Shown: in pieces, positions 45,999-58,046 of the stretch | Numbering within the stretch: the first letter of the stretch is position 1 | Layout of the letters: every line of letters begins with the position of its first letter | NCBI RefSeq assembly: GCF_905475395.1 | Contig: NC_058337.1 | Span: 96,528,368-96,592,367, forward strand | From: Chrysoperla carnea | Taxonomy: Eukaryota; Arthropoda; Insecta; Neuroptera; Chrysopidae | Direction: 5' to 3' | DNA length: 64,000 bases | Notes under the pieces: generated by a model | Databases searched by the model: none | What the model was told of the DNA's origin: nothing | The model's input: only the letters and a program-made list of their open reading frames with translations | Position numbers and translations under genes: made by a program

Positions 45999-47669
45999 AA
46001 AATTAATTAAAATTATAATTTAAAATTATTTTGTATCATTTATTAATAAAAATTTCATTTTTGAATTATTGATCCAATTTTTCCTTTCTTCTTCTATTAG
46101 AAAAATAAATATCCCTGAACATCAAAATTATCAGGATAAAATTTTAAACAGTTAGACTTTTGCGTAGAACAGTGTTAAACATTAGCTTTGACACACAAAA
46201 TATTGGAACCATAGACGCCACATGCTGCAAAATATTTGACCCATAGACGCAACAAGCTATGCTGCGCAGACGTATACTTGACTGTTTTCTATGCTGCAGG
46301 TAACGCGCGCAGCTGTCATACTTAACTGTTAAAAATTAAAGTGAAGTAAAATGGGGCTTTTCATTTACAAAATGATTTTTTTTTTAGTTTCAGACAGATT
46401 TCAATCAAGTAAAGACATATCACATATATTTTATCCTAGTCAAAAAGCCCTGTTTGATAAAGATAAAATATATTAGACTTTATTAGATTGAACAGTTTTT
46501 TGACAACTGTCCGAAAGAAAAGCAAATCGAAGAAAACGTCAATAAAAGGATCAAGGGCGTGATTTCGTGGAACTGCAGATATGTTATAGAGTATGAAAAT
46601 TTGCGTCAAAATCGAGACCAACCATAAAACCTCATGCATTAATAGATTATATAGCGATAAAAACAAAAAATAGAAAAAAGGTAATGGTTAGTTTTTCTGG
46701 GATACGTTGAAGAGAGAAGAGGGTGAAATTTATTATGAATTAATTTTTGTAGGTTTTGGCAATATTTTAATCCTACTCTGTTGAATGTGCGGACATCAGG
46801 TGATATTATTTTTTCTCTGTTTAACTATTTTTTCTAGCTAAATTACAAATTGCTTAATTTTTTACCATAAATTGGATTTGAATATTTTTATTGGCGTTTA
46901 ATTAAACATTTGGTTTACATAGCCATTTCTAAATTTTAGTTTTGAATACCCCATCTGTTTATCAAATTATAAACTAAAATACTGATTCAGTGAATTAGTA
47001 GATAAAAACGATCTCCACTCAAAGCGCTGCAAGTAATTTAATATGGTTTTAAAACATACTCATTCATATGATCTGGCACCCCTTTGTTCGATTGTTCTGA
47101 TTTTTGTAGCTTCTTATTTTTTTACAATTTATTTACCGTTTGAGTATAATTTGCCACTTAGTTTTTTCTAGCTAAATTACAAAATATGGTGTCTAAACGA
47201 AAATCCGAAAGTTTTAAAAATTAGTATGGCTTTTCCTTGGAGCCTACAACTTAACGTTTTTTGCTGATATTTTCATTACCACTAACATTACGAAAAATGT
47301 TTTATTGTTCAATATTAAAGATGATAAATTTTCCTTCAAAAAGCAAAAGACTTAGTACAGGAAAACATAAATTAAAAAATAACCCTTATTGGTATAAAAA
47401 TTTATTGTATTTCATCAATCATGACCAAACGATAACCAATCAATTGCAATAAATAAAATTGAAAAAATTCAAAAAAGGAGTTGCAGGCAAAAAAATTCTA
47501 AAATACTTAGAGAGTAACTAATTACCAACTAATTAAATTAAATATAGTACCAATTCAAATATGCAATAGCGAAAATTGTAAAAAATTCAATATAGGGGTG
47601 CCGGACATAGCTTATTTAATAATCTTCAAAATAAATACACTAGATGGCCTTCGTAATACTTTTACATCG

Positions 47670-47885
47670 AATCAATTTTTGTATTTTATAAGTACGCATT
47701 TCGACTGCCATGTAGTCATCATCAGTATGAATTAGCAAAACGTCACCAAATTAGCAACGAAAGACACTATAAAAGTAATTACGATTAGCTAATAAATATG
47801 GATGATGTCTACATGGTAGTCGAAATACGTTTTATATAATACAAAAATGATCTAGGAAATTGGAGAAAAATCGAAATTCAATTCG
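47670..47885. repeat. Inverted-repeat element related to 10535-10625
   Basis: Two inverted arms contain TTTTTGTATT, then TACG-ATTTCGACT and GTAGTCATCATC. The right arm (reverse complement) also matches 10535-10625 over about 85 bp, including CTAGGATATTT and ATTTCGATTT. The left arm is more diverged. A weaker relative is at about 28455-28560. A non-autonomous DNA element is likely. Confidence 0.55.
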
Positions 47886-49029
47886 AAATATCCTAGAATT
47901 CTTATTGATCATCTTTGATAACGTTTACATGTCGTTCTTATTATTTTATTTCTAACCAGAAGCAACATAATATAACTTTTTGGGATTCATTTTCCAAGTA
48001 GTATAGGTATATAGTATAGATTCGAATCATCAGTGTCCCAATTCATGGATATGCATACGAATTTAGTTTACAAGTTTACTAATTTAGAAAGGAATAAAGT
48101 AAAAAATAAAATATTTATTTCTATGTATGCCAGCTGACATGGTATGCTACGTAATATATTCATTTGATTTCGTACAACTTAAAATGCTGTAATTATTGTA
48201 AATTTATAGTGAATTTACTATTTAAATTCCTTTATTTGCTATAAAATCGCACAAAATTATATAAAAGATCTGTATAAGACACGCTAAAAATCAAACGGAC
48301 GCGGATCCGATCTTTTATTTATGGCTATTTCAAAAACTTTTATGCAGTTTTTCCTAAAAGGCTAATACATACTTATTAGGTTTCACGTAGGAAGAAATTT
48401 ATCTTAAATTGTTGCCCATTGAGTGTATTCATTACCTACTCTGTTGATTGTTCTATTCTATTAGAGAGGTATTCTGAATTTTTGGTTAACAACATACAGA
48501 TTTAGATTAGACTCCCAAATCACAAGGTAACGTAAGACTTTATCATTAACTAGCATGCACGATTTCTCATAGATCGAAGTTATTAAACCAAGTTAATAAT
48601 TACTGGTGTTGAGATGTCGAGTAAACGGTCTATATTATGACTAAGACGTAGATTATTATTATTTGAATATGACAGGCAAAATTATTTTTACTAAACTTAA
48701 AAAAATAATAATTATTAGTAATTTTTACGTATCAGCATTTTTAACAGAATGATTGCCATTTAAATCAAAGAAATATGCAAAAAAACATGGTACTAATTAT
48801 ACCTTTGATATAAATCAAAATGCTCTTTTGCATATTGCATACACTATTTACACTTGATGTAAGCAGAAAAGGATAGTCTTATAACTAAGAACATATATAT
48901 TATGGATGTAAAACTTGCGTGGAGTGAGTAGCTGCAAAAAAGACGCTTACAAAATTTCCTACAAAAAACCTACAATTTCTTTTATATCTATAATGCTTAT
49001 TTCATTTAGCGTTTAATTACGATATTCGA

Positions 49030-49178
49030 CAAAATAGACCCGGAAAAATAGACATAGATAGAGTTTTTCGACTATTGAGGAATTAGTTGGGTTCTTTTTT
49101 AGCCCTTGCGTTCCAAAATGGGACACAAAATTTGTTTAGGTTGTTTTTTTCCGATCTATTTTTTTCTAAATCTCATAG
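49030..49178 (-). mobile_element. MITE-like element, copy 2
   Basis: Reverse-orientation relative of 29932-30112: the minus strand reads TTTAGAAAAAAATAGATCGG at one end, GTGTCCCAT and CTCAATAGTCGA inside, and TTTTTCCGGGTCTATTTT at the other end. It lacks the perfect central palindrome of copy 1. Confidence 0.6.
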
Positions 49179-49900
49179 ATAAAAGTAATGAAATGATAAT
49201 TTTACACAATTTTCTTTCTATATGTAGCCGGCCTTCTTGGGCAACTAGATTCCGAAATATCTGTTAAATGGGCCTTACATGATAAAGAAATTCTGATATA
49301 TGATAAATTTGTGATTTTTGTACTATTTTATTTGACAAACAAACATTGTGTAAAATAATTAAACTTAATGTACAACGTAAAAGATGGAAATGAAGAAATA
49401 ATAACAAATAACTGTGTTTACGTAAATAAACAAAAATAGCTGAAATGAATCCGTAGCGTAAATAGAAGAAAGAGGCTTTTGCAAATAACATAGAAGCAAA
49501 TTAATTAAGTGTGATAGAATAAAAATATGCACCTACCTGCATTAAAACACACCATCCATTAAATTATAGCATGATACGGACTAACAATGCCTGTACAGTA
49601 CTACAATTAAAGTTATTCGAAAAACTTAAAAGTAGATTTCAAAATTTAAAAAGAAAGTCGTACCCACTTACTAAAATATTTTAAAAATTAAAATCATAAG
49701 ATTTATGGTGGGATTTTTGAGACCAAAAATACTTAATAGTAATTGTGGAATCACTTGGTAAGAGTTTGATGCCAATATCTATTATCAAATTAGCATCATC
49801 GATGTAATCCGATTACCAGACAAAACAGGTAGCACTGAATAATTTGTTTGTATCAAGACATTGAGTTTCGTTTGAATTAAAAATCCAAAAAATCCAATTA

Positions 49901-50402
49901 AGCTCGTTTTATAATCAACCAATCCAAAAATAACTTAAGCAAAAGTTGCAGAGTTTGGTGGAGGACATCATGTTCTGACATCAGATTTGACCTAGTTCTT
50001 CGGGTAGCTTTGATAGTCAATTTAGATCCTAAAAGGTAAGAGATAGAATAACACTTTCAATTAGAAAGTTGATCCCTGAATTTTCTTTCGATTAAATGAA
50101 ATAATGACATATTTTTAAGTCGTATTTCCTACGAATGCTTACGTTTAACGAACAAAATTTTTTTATTAAAATATGCTAGTTTTTTTATGAGAATCAACTG
50201 TCTAATTCAAATTGTTATTCTATCTTTTACGTTTTAGGATCTACAAAAATCCTACGACCTACCCCCCCCCCCCCGAAAAAAATTTCTAGATCCGCGCCTG
50301 CCGAAGAACTAGGTCAAATCTTATGTCAGAACATGATGTCCTTCATCAAACTCGGCAACTTTTGTTTAATTATTTTTGAATTGGTTAATTACAAAACGAG
50401 CT
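49901..50402. mobile_element. About 500-bp palindromic element with nested arms
   Basis: The outer arms 49901-50003 and 50301-50402 are complementary at roughly nine positions in ten (AGCTCGTTTTATAATC, then GACATCATGTTCTGACAT and GACCTAGTTCTTCGG). Inner arms 50025-50052 and 50214-50241 also pair (GATCCTAAAAGGTAAGAGAT). The right side has an unpaired insert at 50242-50300 with a 13-C run and CTAGATCCGCGCCTG, which resembles a hAT terminus. Confidence 0.7.
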
Positions 50403-52599
50403 ATTAGCCATAATAGATTAAAACGGTCCACCCTGTATGTTCGATATAATATTATGTATTGCTAGTTAATATACATTGTTTTTAATTTCCATAAATTGAA
50501 AAATTGATTCGTTGGGTAAATTGAAGGTATAAATAATAAAACAAACCATATTTAAATCAGGAGCACACATTTATATTTAATGTGATTAGATAATGTACGG
50601 CAGTCGTAATAATAATAATAATAATAATATTTACAAATAATGCCACAGTTGTTCATATCTAGAGATATTTTGTAATAGTTTTTTTTTTTTGTTTGTTTTT
50701 GTTTTGCAAGGGTAACAAATAACGAAATTATACAAAGGACGTCCCATGACTTGATGCACATAGTTTAACAAGATCTTTTTTAAAACAATTCTAAATCAAA
50801 AATGCCTTATTAAATTTTAATAGACAATAAATTTATGAAATCGTGGAGAACTAATTACTGATTACTTAATTTACGTAATTACTGTTCTATTAATTGTGAA
50901 TTTAAATGCACTGCACATGCTTGCTCGCTTAATAATTTGAGATGTACCACTTTGATGGATACTAAATAGTATATTTCACATCTAGGGAGCAAAAGTAAAG
51001 AATGTCTCAGATCTCATGTTCTTTGTAGCCAGACGCGAGGCCGAAGGTGTCAAGTATGTGATCTGAGTCGGAAAGCGGCAACTTCATTTAACACAGCGGG
51101 GTGGAAGTTGATACTTTCCGCCCGGAGGTTTTTATTGCAACAAGACTTTAATAATGATCATAATTTCATAATTATTCAGTTTGGTTAAATAAAGCATTTT
51201 CGAATTGAAAACTGTACAAGAAATAAGCTATTGGGTAAGATATGTGCATCAAGTTACGGACACCCTGTATACATATATATATATTTATAATATGAAATGT
51301 TTTTTTTTTAAGTTTTTTTCTTTTTTTATATCTATTTTATGTATTATTTGATTTTTTACAATCATAAAAAATTTATTCATTTTTCGCGTACAGTTTCATT
51401 AAAACTTACAATTTTAAGTACTTACACACGCTGTAAAATTTGTTTTTTAAACATCAACTAACCTCTCTTTTTGTAGCAAATTTGTTATATGTATATACTC
51501 AGGTGCCACAATTTTGGGACACATACGGTAATTAATCAAAAATATTTTTTATATATTTTCGATAAATAAAAAAACGGAAAAAAATAAGAATAAGTTCAAA
51601 AAAATATATATTTTTGTTTTTTTTATTATTAAAGCATAAAAATTTTTTCTTCAAAGTTGATTTTTTTTCTTCAATTTTTAAATACTTTTTGAGATCAGTA
51701 CTATCTTTAAAGTTTTTATTTTATCCTAAAGAATTTTTGCTCATTGATATATTTTTGATTGTTTTATTTTCAATTTTTTATTTAATATTGGTAATAATTT
51801 ACATAAAATAATTAACTTAATATTTTCAATCACACTATTTTTTAATAAAAAAAAAAACAGACATAGGAGCCAAAAATTTATTAAGAAACCAGAAATGGCA
51901 TAAATTTTTACGAAAACAAAATAATTAATTTAAAAAATAATGAGGCAACTGGCAACCAGATCCGGTTTCATTGAAGACGTTTTTTTTAATAAAATAAGCA
52001 TTATCAGTTAGTACAATAATAAAAAAAGAATTCTAATGCTTATGATATTTTTTTTTCTTAAAAATGGCAAGATGAATATAATTTGAGTAACGTCTCTGCC
52101 ATTTGGCTCGAATGTCGCGCTACTGATGTAATAAGTATCACAGAGAATGCATTGCCCCTGCCCGACATCTTTCGCACAATATAATTAATATTTTGTAAAT
52201 ACATAATAATATAGTACACTTTTATTCTAGTTGAGACACACAGAAAAGTTTGAATTATGGATAAATCGATCACAAGATCCACTTATTTATCAATCCACTA
52301 CACGGTATTGTGTATCTTCTCGCACCACTGTTCTATTTTATTTATTTTTTTTGCTAAATCGTATTAGACTAGTTTCATTTTAGGAACATTCCAGCCTTGC
52401 TTGTCCATTAAATCTAATTACACTGTGTACCACAATTTCCAGTGGATTATAATCCGAAAAAAAGTACTGAAAACACATTCGTGTTATAAACCACTTAAAC
52501 ATGTTGGGAACACTTAATTTTAATATAATACAATTTTGACGGATATTTTCAATTTTGAGGATATGTATAAAAGGTAGTTGAAAATAATTTAGATCTGTC

Positions 52600-54570
52600 T
52601 CATGCGGCTAAACCTTCACCACGCGTAGATGAGGGCACACCTAATTGTGAATTTAAATTTGGTGTTGGCACATTTATGGTACCATTTGATGGAGACACAG
52701 GTTCTTCTTCTGTCGTTGCTTGCCTTTCATAATGCAGATCCCAAACTCGAGGTAAAACATCTCTTGGTGGTCGATTTAGATCACTATTCTCACGAGGCGG
52801 TGAGCTGGCTACACTCGATGGTGGTTTATCTGATAAAGGCGAGCTTGGTTGAGACCGTAATGGTTCTGAGACTGGTGGATAGCCGAAACCCAATAAACTG
52901 GCATATTTTCCTGGTGAAGGAAGTCCGTTACCTGGATTCTGAATGACAGAAATCTCGTTCAGCTAATAGATAATAATATGTATTTTAATATTTTTTAAAT
53001 AAAATTAGTTTTTTATTTTATTACCTTTTGTTGCATTCCATTAAGGAATGGAGCCGGGAGGTACGGGTAGAAGAGGTCTGGTCTCCGCTGTAGAAATTCG
53101 GAATCCTTGGGTGTCATGGGAATGGGTGGAAGATCGAGAGACATGCGGCGTCCGCGCCTGGATGCTCCGTTGCTCCACATATGAGTCCCCATGTGAACCT
53201 ATAAGAATATTTTATTTTGATGAAATAATCCAAAAACAAAAAATATTGTAGCTGTTTTGGCCATGGCTTTAAATGTTTAGAATATTACATTTTATTTAGA
53301 AGAGAATATGAAAATGAAATGAGTTTTTGTTAGTTTAGCAGCTCTAGCGTTAGTATCTAAGCACCCCTCTCCAAAGCAAAAAATGTTTAATAGTACAATC
53401 GTGTCATGAGTTTCAAATTGTCTGTAAAAATTCTCATTTTTGGAGAGAAGTAGTTTTGGCTAAACCATTTTTGTGTGTTGATTGAAAATGTTACCTTTAA
53501 GTTTCCTTTCGTTGTAAAGGCTTTTTGGCAAACGTTACATCGAAATGGCTTGTCGCCTGTATGCGTTCTCATATGTATTTGTAGTGCGGAGCTTGATGAA
53601 AAGTTTTTATTACAAACATGGCATAAATGTTTTGTATTTTGTTGATTTCCTTGACTTCCAGGTGATTGATTTGATGCTTGATTTTGTGCTTGGGCGGCTG
53701 CGGCAGCTTGTTGTTGCTGTTGCATTATTGGCGATACACCACCGCCTGCGAAACGCACGCACTCTCTCAGCAACGCAATGCCGGAAGATGGTGGTGTTGT
53801 TGATAGGTCTAGTGAGCAAAAACCCCATATTGTGGTCATTTGTAAATCCTTGTTTCAAATTATTTTATGGGACTTTCAAGTTTTAACATTAATTTCTTAA
53901 CATTTAGGTAATTATTTTAAATTAAGGTGAATATTTGAAAATAAGTCCCATAAACTAATTTTTATGAATGTTATATCAGCAAAATTAGCGCGCAAAAAGC
54001 GTACCGAGTTATATACAAAAATTAAAAAGAATGTAGCCCAAATAACAAAGATGATTTATGAGAAAGTATAAATGATAAAAATGACAAAACCTGTATGCAA
54101 CGAAACTTACTTGGAGGCCGTTTTGGCAATGGCAATTCCGCTTCTGGAGGTGATCTTTTCATTAAACTCATTTCCGCTTTTATAGGCATTTCCGGAGGAA
54201 GTAATTGTGTTTGAATTGGTGGCAAAAGATCACGTTCACGTTCACGATCACGGTCACGATCACGTTCCCGTTCTCTTTCGCGTTCTCGCTCTCGTTCTCG
54301 TTCACGCTCTCGTTCCCTTTCTCGTTCTAATATTTGTGTAGGTGGTTCACTCGAACAGGAGTTAAAATTTTCTGGGCGTTCTGGTCTCTCCGGTATATTT
54401 ATGATACTGCCGTGAGAATTACGTGAGTCTTCTTTAATGGAATTTGGTGGAGGTAATATCGATGATTGTGGTGTTAAAGAGGGACCACCAGGTGCACCTG
54501 GAGGTTTATCAAACATATGTTGTGGCATATCTCGTATTTTATGTGTCAGCATGTGCTGTTTCATGTTTCC
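52600..54570 (-). CDS. salm: Spalt (SALL-family) zinc-finger transcription factor, 3' four exons
   Basis: Exons 54570-54111, 53808-53495, 53198-53025 and 52962-52600, all with GT-AG borders and matching phase, give the last 436 residues. The first begins inside a C2H2 finger ([19 protein letters not shown]), the classic spalt junction, so the finger's Cys half is on an upstream exon outside the window. Next come a proline-rich region, an R-E/R-D repeat, a Q/A tract ([13 protein letters not shown]), and the paired fingers [20 protein letters not shown] and [20 protein letters not shown], followed by [20 protein letters not shown]. That post-finger sequence and the [20 protein letters not shown] block are typical of insect spalt. 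It ends GEGLAA at a TGA. Spalt proteins are nuclear repressors in wing, trachea, photoreceptor and neuron patterning. Whether this is salm, salr or a single ancestral gene cannot be told here. Confidence 0.9.
54230..54336 (-). repeat. Coding microsatellite, (Arg-Glu)/(Arg-Asp) dipeptide run in spalt
   Basis: Within the 54570-54111 exon the minus strand encodes roughly 30-35 alternating Arg-Glu and Arg-Asp residues. Codons vary (CGT/CGA/CGG with GAA/GAG/GAT), so the run is an old or codon-scrambled hexamer-type expansion rather than a pure slippage tract. Confidence 0.8.
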
Positions 54571-54965
54571 CTGTTGACAAAGAAACAAATATGATAAATT
54601 TTTTGAGGTTGTGATAAACGCTACAATACCTAAAAGCAAAGCAAAAGTTTGCCAATTGTTTACAAAAGTCCAAAGACTACATGTTTGGGTAGTATGAAAA
54701 TATATCATTTTCAGTTATGGACCGGAATAATTTTTTTTTTGTTTAAACATGAATAAAAAAATATTTGGTTTTTTAATAATTCCATTAAATGACTAGATAA
54801 TAGTCCATAAAAATCGATCCATCACTGTAGTATTACAATTTTGTATCAAAGTATTTTAACAAGTAAAAATACACTAACTTTTAAATTTTGAAAAAAGCAA
54901 AATAAAGCAATAATGTAAGGTAAGGAATATCCTTACCAACAGAAAGGGTCTTATCCATTCGGAGG

Positions 54966-55101
54966 CAGAAGCGTATCCAGAACTGGGATGTAACATTGGG
55001 GGCCATCTAGGTGTTGCACTTGGTGTTGGTGTGGTCTTACGTTCGTTTGGACGTTTTCTCTTTGATTTCTGTGGGCCCCCGGCGTCCTGGATACGCCCCT
55101 G
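54966..55101. mobile_element. 136-bp hAT-like terminal-inverted-repeat element
   Basis: The ends are CAGAAGCGTATCCAG (54966) and the complement of CAGGGGCGTATCCAG (ending 55101), with GGGGGCC close inside both. This matches the style of hAT termini. No 8-bp target-site duplication is visible in the flanks. It sits inside a minus-strand open frame (54874-55158) that also has an acceptor-like TTGCAG at its left border and a donor-like GTAAGG at its right. Confidence 0.5.
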
Positions 55102-56104
55102 CTGTCCGCTTGAACATAGACATTCCTCACTTTTCGCCTGCAATAATAGCAAAGGCATTTTATTAATTATAATTTTAATAATATGACTTTAAAAAAATTG
55201 ATTATAAGTATACGAATGTATTAGTGTATATTAAAACTGAAAAGGAGTAAGGTAGAATTTTTTTCTCTGAAATGTTGTAATAAACATGATTAGACTGCAA
55301 TCATTCTATCAGAAATTTCCTGTGTGCGCTAAAGTCAATAAATATATAATTAAATGTATTATATTGTATTTTGCGTTTTTGACAGAAATTATAGTTTTAA
55401 CGTCGAAAATCTGTTTTACTTTAATTATTCAACTATAAGACGCGAATCAAAAAATACTTTCCATATACCAGATGTTTCAAATTTGAAAACTGATTAAACA
55501 GATTCAGTGTTTGAAAATATTTTATTGAATATAATTTTATAATTATTTATTAAGGGTCATTTTTATCTGAATTAAAATTAATAACTTTTAAATATAACTG
55601 AACATAAAATTTTTTTTATTAGCAGTTAATATTCATATGAATGCGAAATGGTTAAAAGCAAAAAGTAATAATAAAACAACAGTATAAATTATTTTGAATA
55701 AAAGTTATTTCGCCCAAAAAAGACTTTTATTTTACTTTTGTATTTACACAGACAAAAAAATGTTTTATTGCTACCTTTTAAACTTATTAAAAAAAACAAA
55801 AAAAGAATAATTTCTTCACAAGACTCTGATCTGCAAGAAACCGATCATTGTATTATACATATTATACAAAACAAAATAAAGAATATTTTGATTCAAACGT
55901 GTTTTTTGTTATTTATTAGTCTTCAATCAACATATAATTTTTGTTTAAAGCATTTATCCTGATTTGATTTGTAGAAAAATTAAACATAAAGCCACTTTAC
56001 ATGACTTTTTAAAAGACCAAATCGATGTAAATAAAGTTACTATACGCTCTAGGTACAATACTATGACTGTTATTTACAAATTTTAAACAGTCTTTGTATA
56101 TATA

Positions 56105-57150
56105 TTTATTGGCGAAAAAAAATTTTATAAAGAAAAGCGGTTTTCCAGATAAGAATGGTTAAAGACAATTGAACTTCAAACACTACGATTATACCCTTTA
56201 CTCTATCGCTTTGAAATTAGGATATGCTAGAAATATTAATATTCTACCTACCCTTTTTCGAAAATTATGGTAAGGTGTTTGTTTCCCTACAGTATTGTAA
56301 AAAAGTTTTGGTTTATTGCACGGTACATACTTATCAACCAAATACATGCTTTGTAGTCAAATAATGTGTTATTTTTAGCTTTACAAAACCACACAACTAC
56401 AAAAAATATATAATATATTGTGTGCAAGGGCTGCTTATAAATTTGATAATATAGATGTCCCTCTTCAATCATCAATACTCTTAACTATTCTTCGATGAAC
56501 CCATAATTAAATTAAAATTTTGTTTTTATATCATCGAAAACCTTTATTTTTATGGTATTATTATTAACTACAAGATTTTCTAAATATTTTAGACAGTTTT
56601 TTATCACTCTCCAGTTTTTTTGATATAGCAATATCCAATTGAAATGAATAACCTATATGATTCATCATTTTTTCAGCCAACTTAACGATAAAATAATAAA
56701 AAGTCCGATGACCTAGGAATTTTTTGTGATTTTTGGAAACTTTTTTAATCAAAAAATGTATTTATAAAGTTTTATGAAATCCCTAGTATTATTCCACCCT
56801 TGCATATCTCCTTAATTTCCCCAATTTTCATTTTTCACACCCAGGTACAGTGGAATAAACAAAATTTCTATAGTCCTAGAAGAGAAGAGAGTCCTCTAAA
56901 ATTTTCTTTCGTTTAGATGCAGTGTTTGAAAAACCCAATTTCACAAAGGCAATTCTCTTTCCTTCTTCAATTTGTTCACACGTATTACCTGCCCAGGAAC
57001 TATAGAAATTTTTCTTATTCCACTGTACTTAGGTGTGAAAAATGTAAATTGGGAAAATTAGTGTAGTGCTTGAAATTATATCAATTATAACTTTAACCAT
57101 TCTTATCTGGAAAATCACTTTTCTCTATAAAATTTGTTTTCCACCAATGC
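56105..57150. mobile_element. About 1-kb element with 60-bp terminal inverted repeats
   Basis: The left end 56105-56168 (GGCGAAAAAAAATTTTATAA, then TTTTCCAGATAAGAATGGTT) is complementary to 57090-57147. Inside are one copy of the duplicated unit (56269-56706) and a smaller fold-back (arms 56812-56895 and 56950-57060, with TTTTTCACACC and TACAGTGGAATAA). No coding capacity. Confidence 0.6.
56269..56706 (+). repeat. Direct duplication, unit 1
   Basis: Shares long ordered blocks with 57636-58046: GTTTTGGTTTATTGCACGGT, ACCAAATACATGCTTTGTAG, ATATATTGTGTGCAAG and CGATAAAATAATAAAAAGT. Units are about 1.37 kb apart and diverged by substitutions and small indels. Confidence 0.75.
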
Positions 57151-57635
57151 AGTTTTAAAAGCATTCTTAAAGAAATTATAAAGTTTCATGCCATTCAAAG
57201 AATGTTTAAAATTTGTACAGCCTTATTGTTTTAGAAAGACTTGTAGGTAATAAACTTTTCTGTAGCCTTAAATTTATTATAAAAATGTGTCCAAGAAAAC
57301 AAAGTAGATATAAAAATATCCTAAAAATCATATAGTTATTTACAACATTGTTATAGATATATTAAATGCAACATTGTGAAAATAAACATTTTCATGATAG
57401 AAAACCATTTAAAATGCATTAAAACTATTTTTCCTTGTCGATAATAAAAATGTTTTATTATATGTGTCTTGTCCTAATGATTTTTATTTCAATCATAATA
57501 TATTTTCAATTCGTAAATAGAATTTTTTTATTCTAGCATTTATATACGTAAATGACTTTGTCCTAATTCAAACTACTTATACTGTGTGTTCTAGGATAAA
57601 TTATATATCGATCGAATGTTTTGCTATTGTTAATT

Positions 57636-58046
57636 AAGGTGATTGTAAACCTATAGTATTGTAAAAAAGTTTTGGTTTATTGCACGGTACATACATATAA
57701 ACCAAATACATGCTTTGTAGTCAAGTAATGAGTTATTATTGGTTTTACAATACCATGCAACTATAAAAGTATGTATATAATATATTGTGTGCAAGTGATG
57801 CTTATAAATTTTATAATATAGACATTGCTCTTCAATCTCTGTTCATCAAATAATGGATCTTCGATGAACTCATAATTAAAATTTTGTTTTTATATCATCG
57901 GGGACTTAATATTTTTATGGTATTATTATAAACTACAAGATTGTCTAAATATTTTAGATAGTTTTTTATCACACTCTCTGAAAAGGATAACCGATATGAT
58001 TCGTCATTTTTTTAGCCATCTTTGAACGATAAAATAATAAAAAGTG
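57636..58046 (+). repeat. Direct duplication, unit 2
   Basis: Second copy of the unit at 56269-56706. It lacks the terminal inverted repeats that enclose unit 1, so it is either a truncated copy of the same transposable element or a local segmental duplication. Confidence 0.75.

Larger units (their letters stand above)
45999..52599. other. Intergenic DNA between the Rpn7-like gene and spalt
   Basis: No gene recognised in 6.6 kb. Contains a short tandem duplication around 46195-46270 (AAAATATT then CCATAGACGC twice), inverted repeats at 47670-47870, a MITE copy at 49030-49178, a large palindrome at 49901-50402, and simple repeats. On the minus strand, AATAAA (plus-strand TTTATT at 52337-52346) about 255 nt past the spalt stop is a candidate polyadenylation signal. 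Confidence 0.45.

Noticed and set aside
47700-47745. Hammerhead-ribozyme-like core (minus strand CTGATGA, short stem, GAAA) in the repeat, also at 10580-10615
   Set aside because: The stem II pairing needs an unpaired base and is poor in the 10.6-kb copy, and no convincing stem I or stem III partner flanks the core. An Infernal search with hammerhead models would decide.
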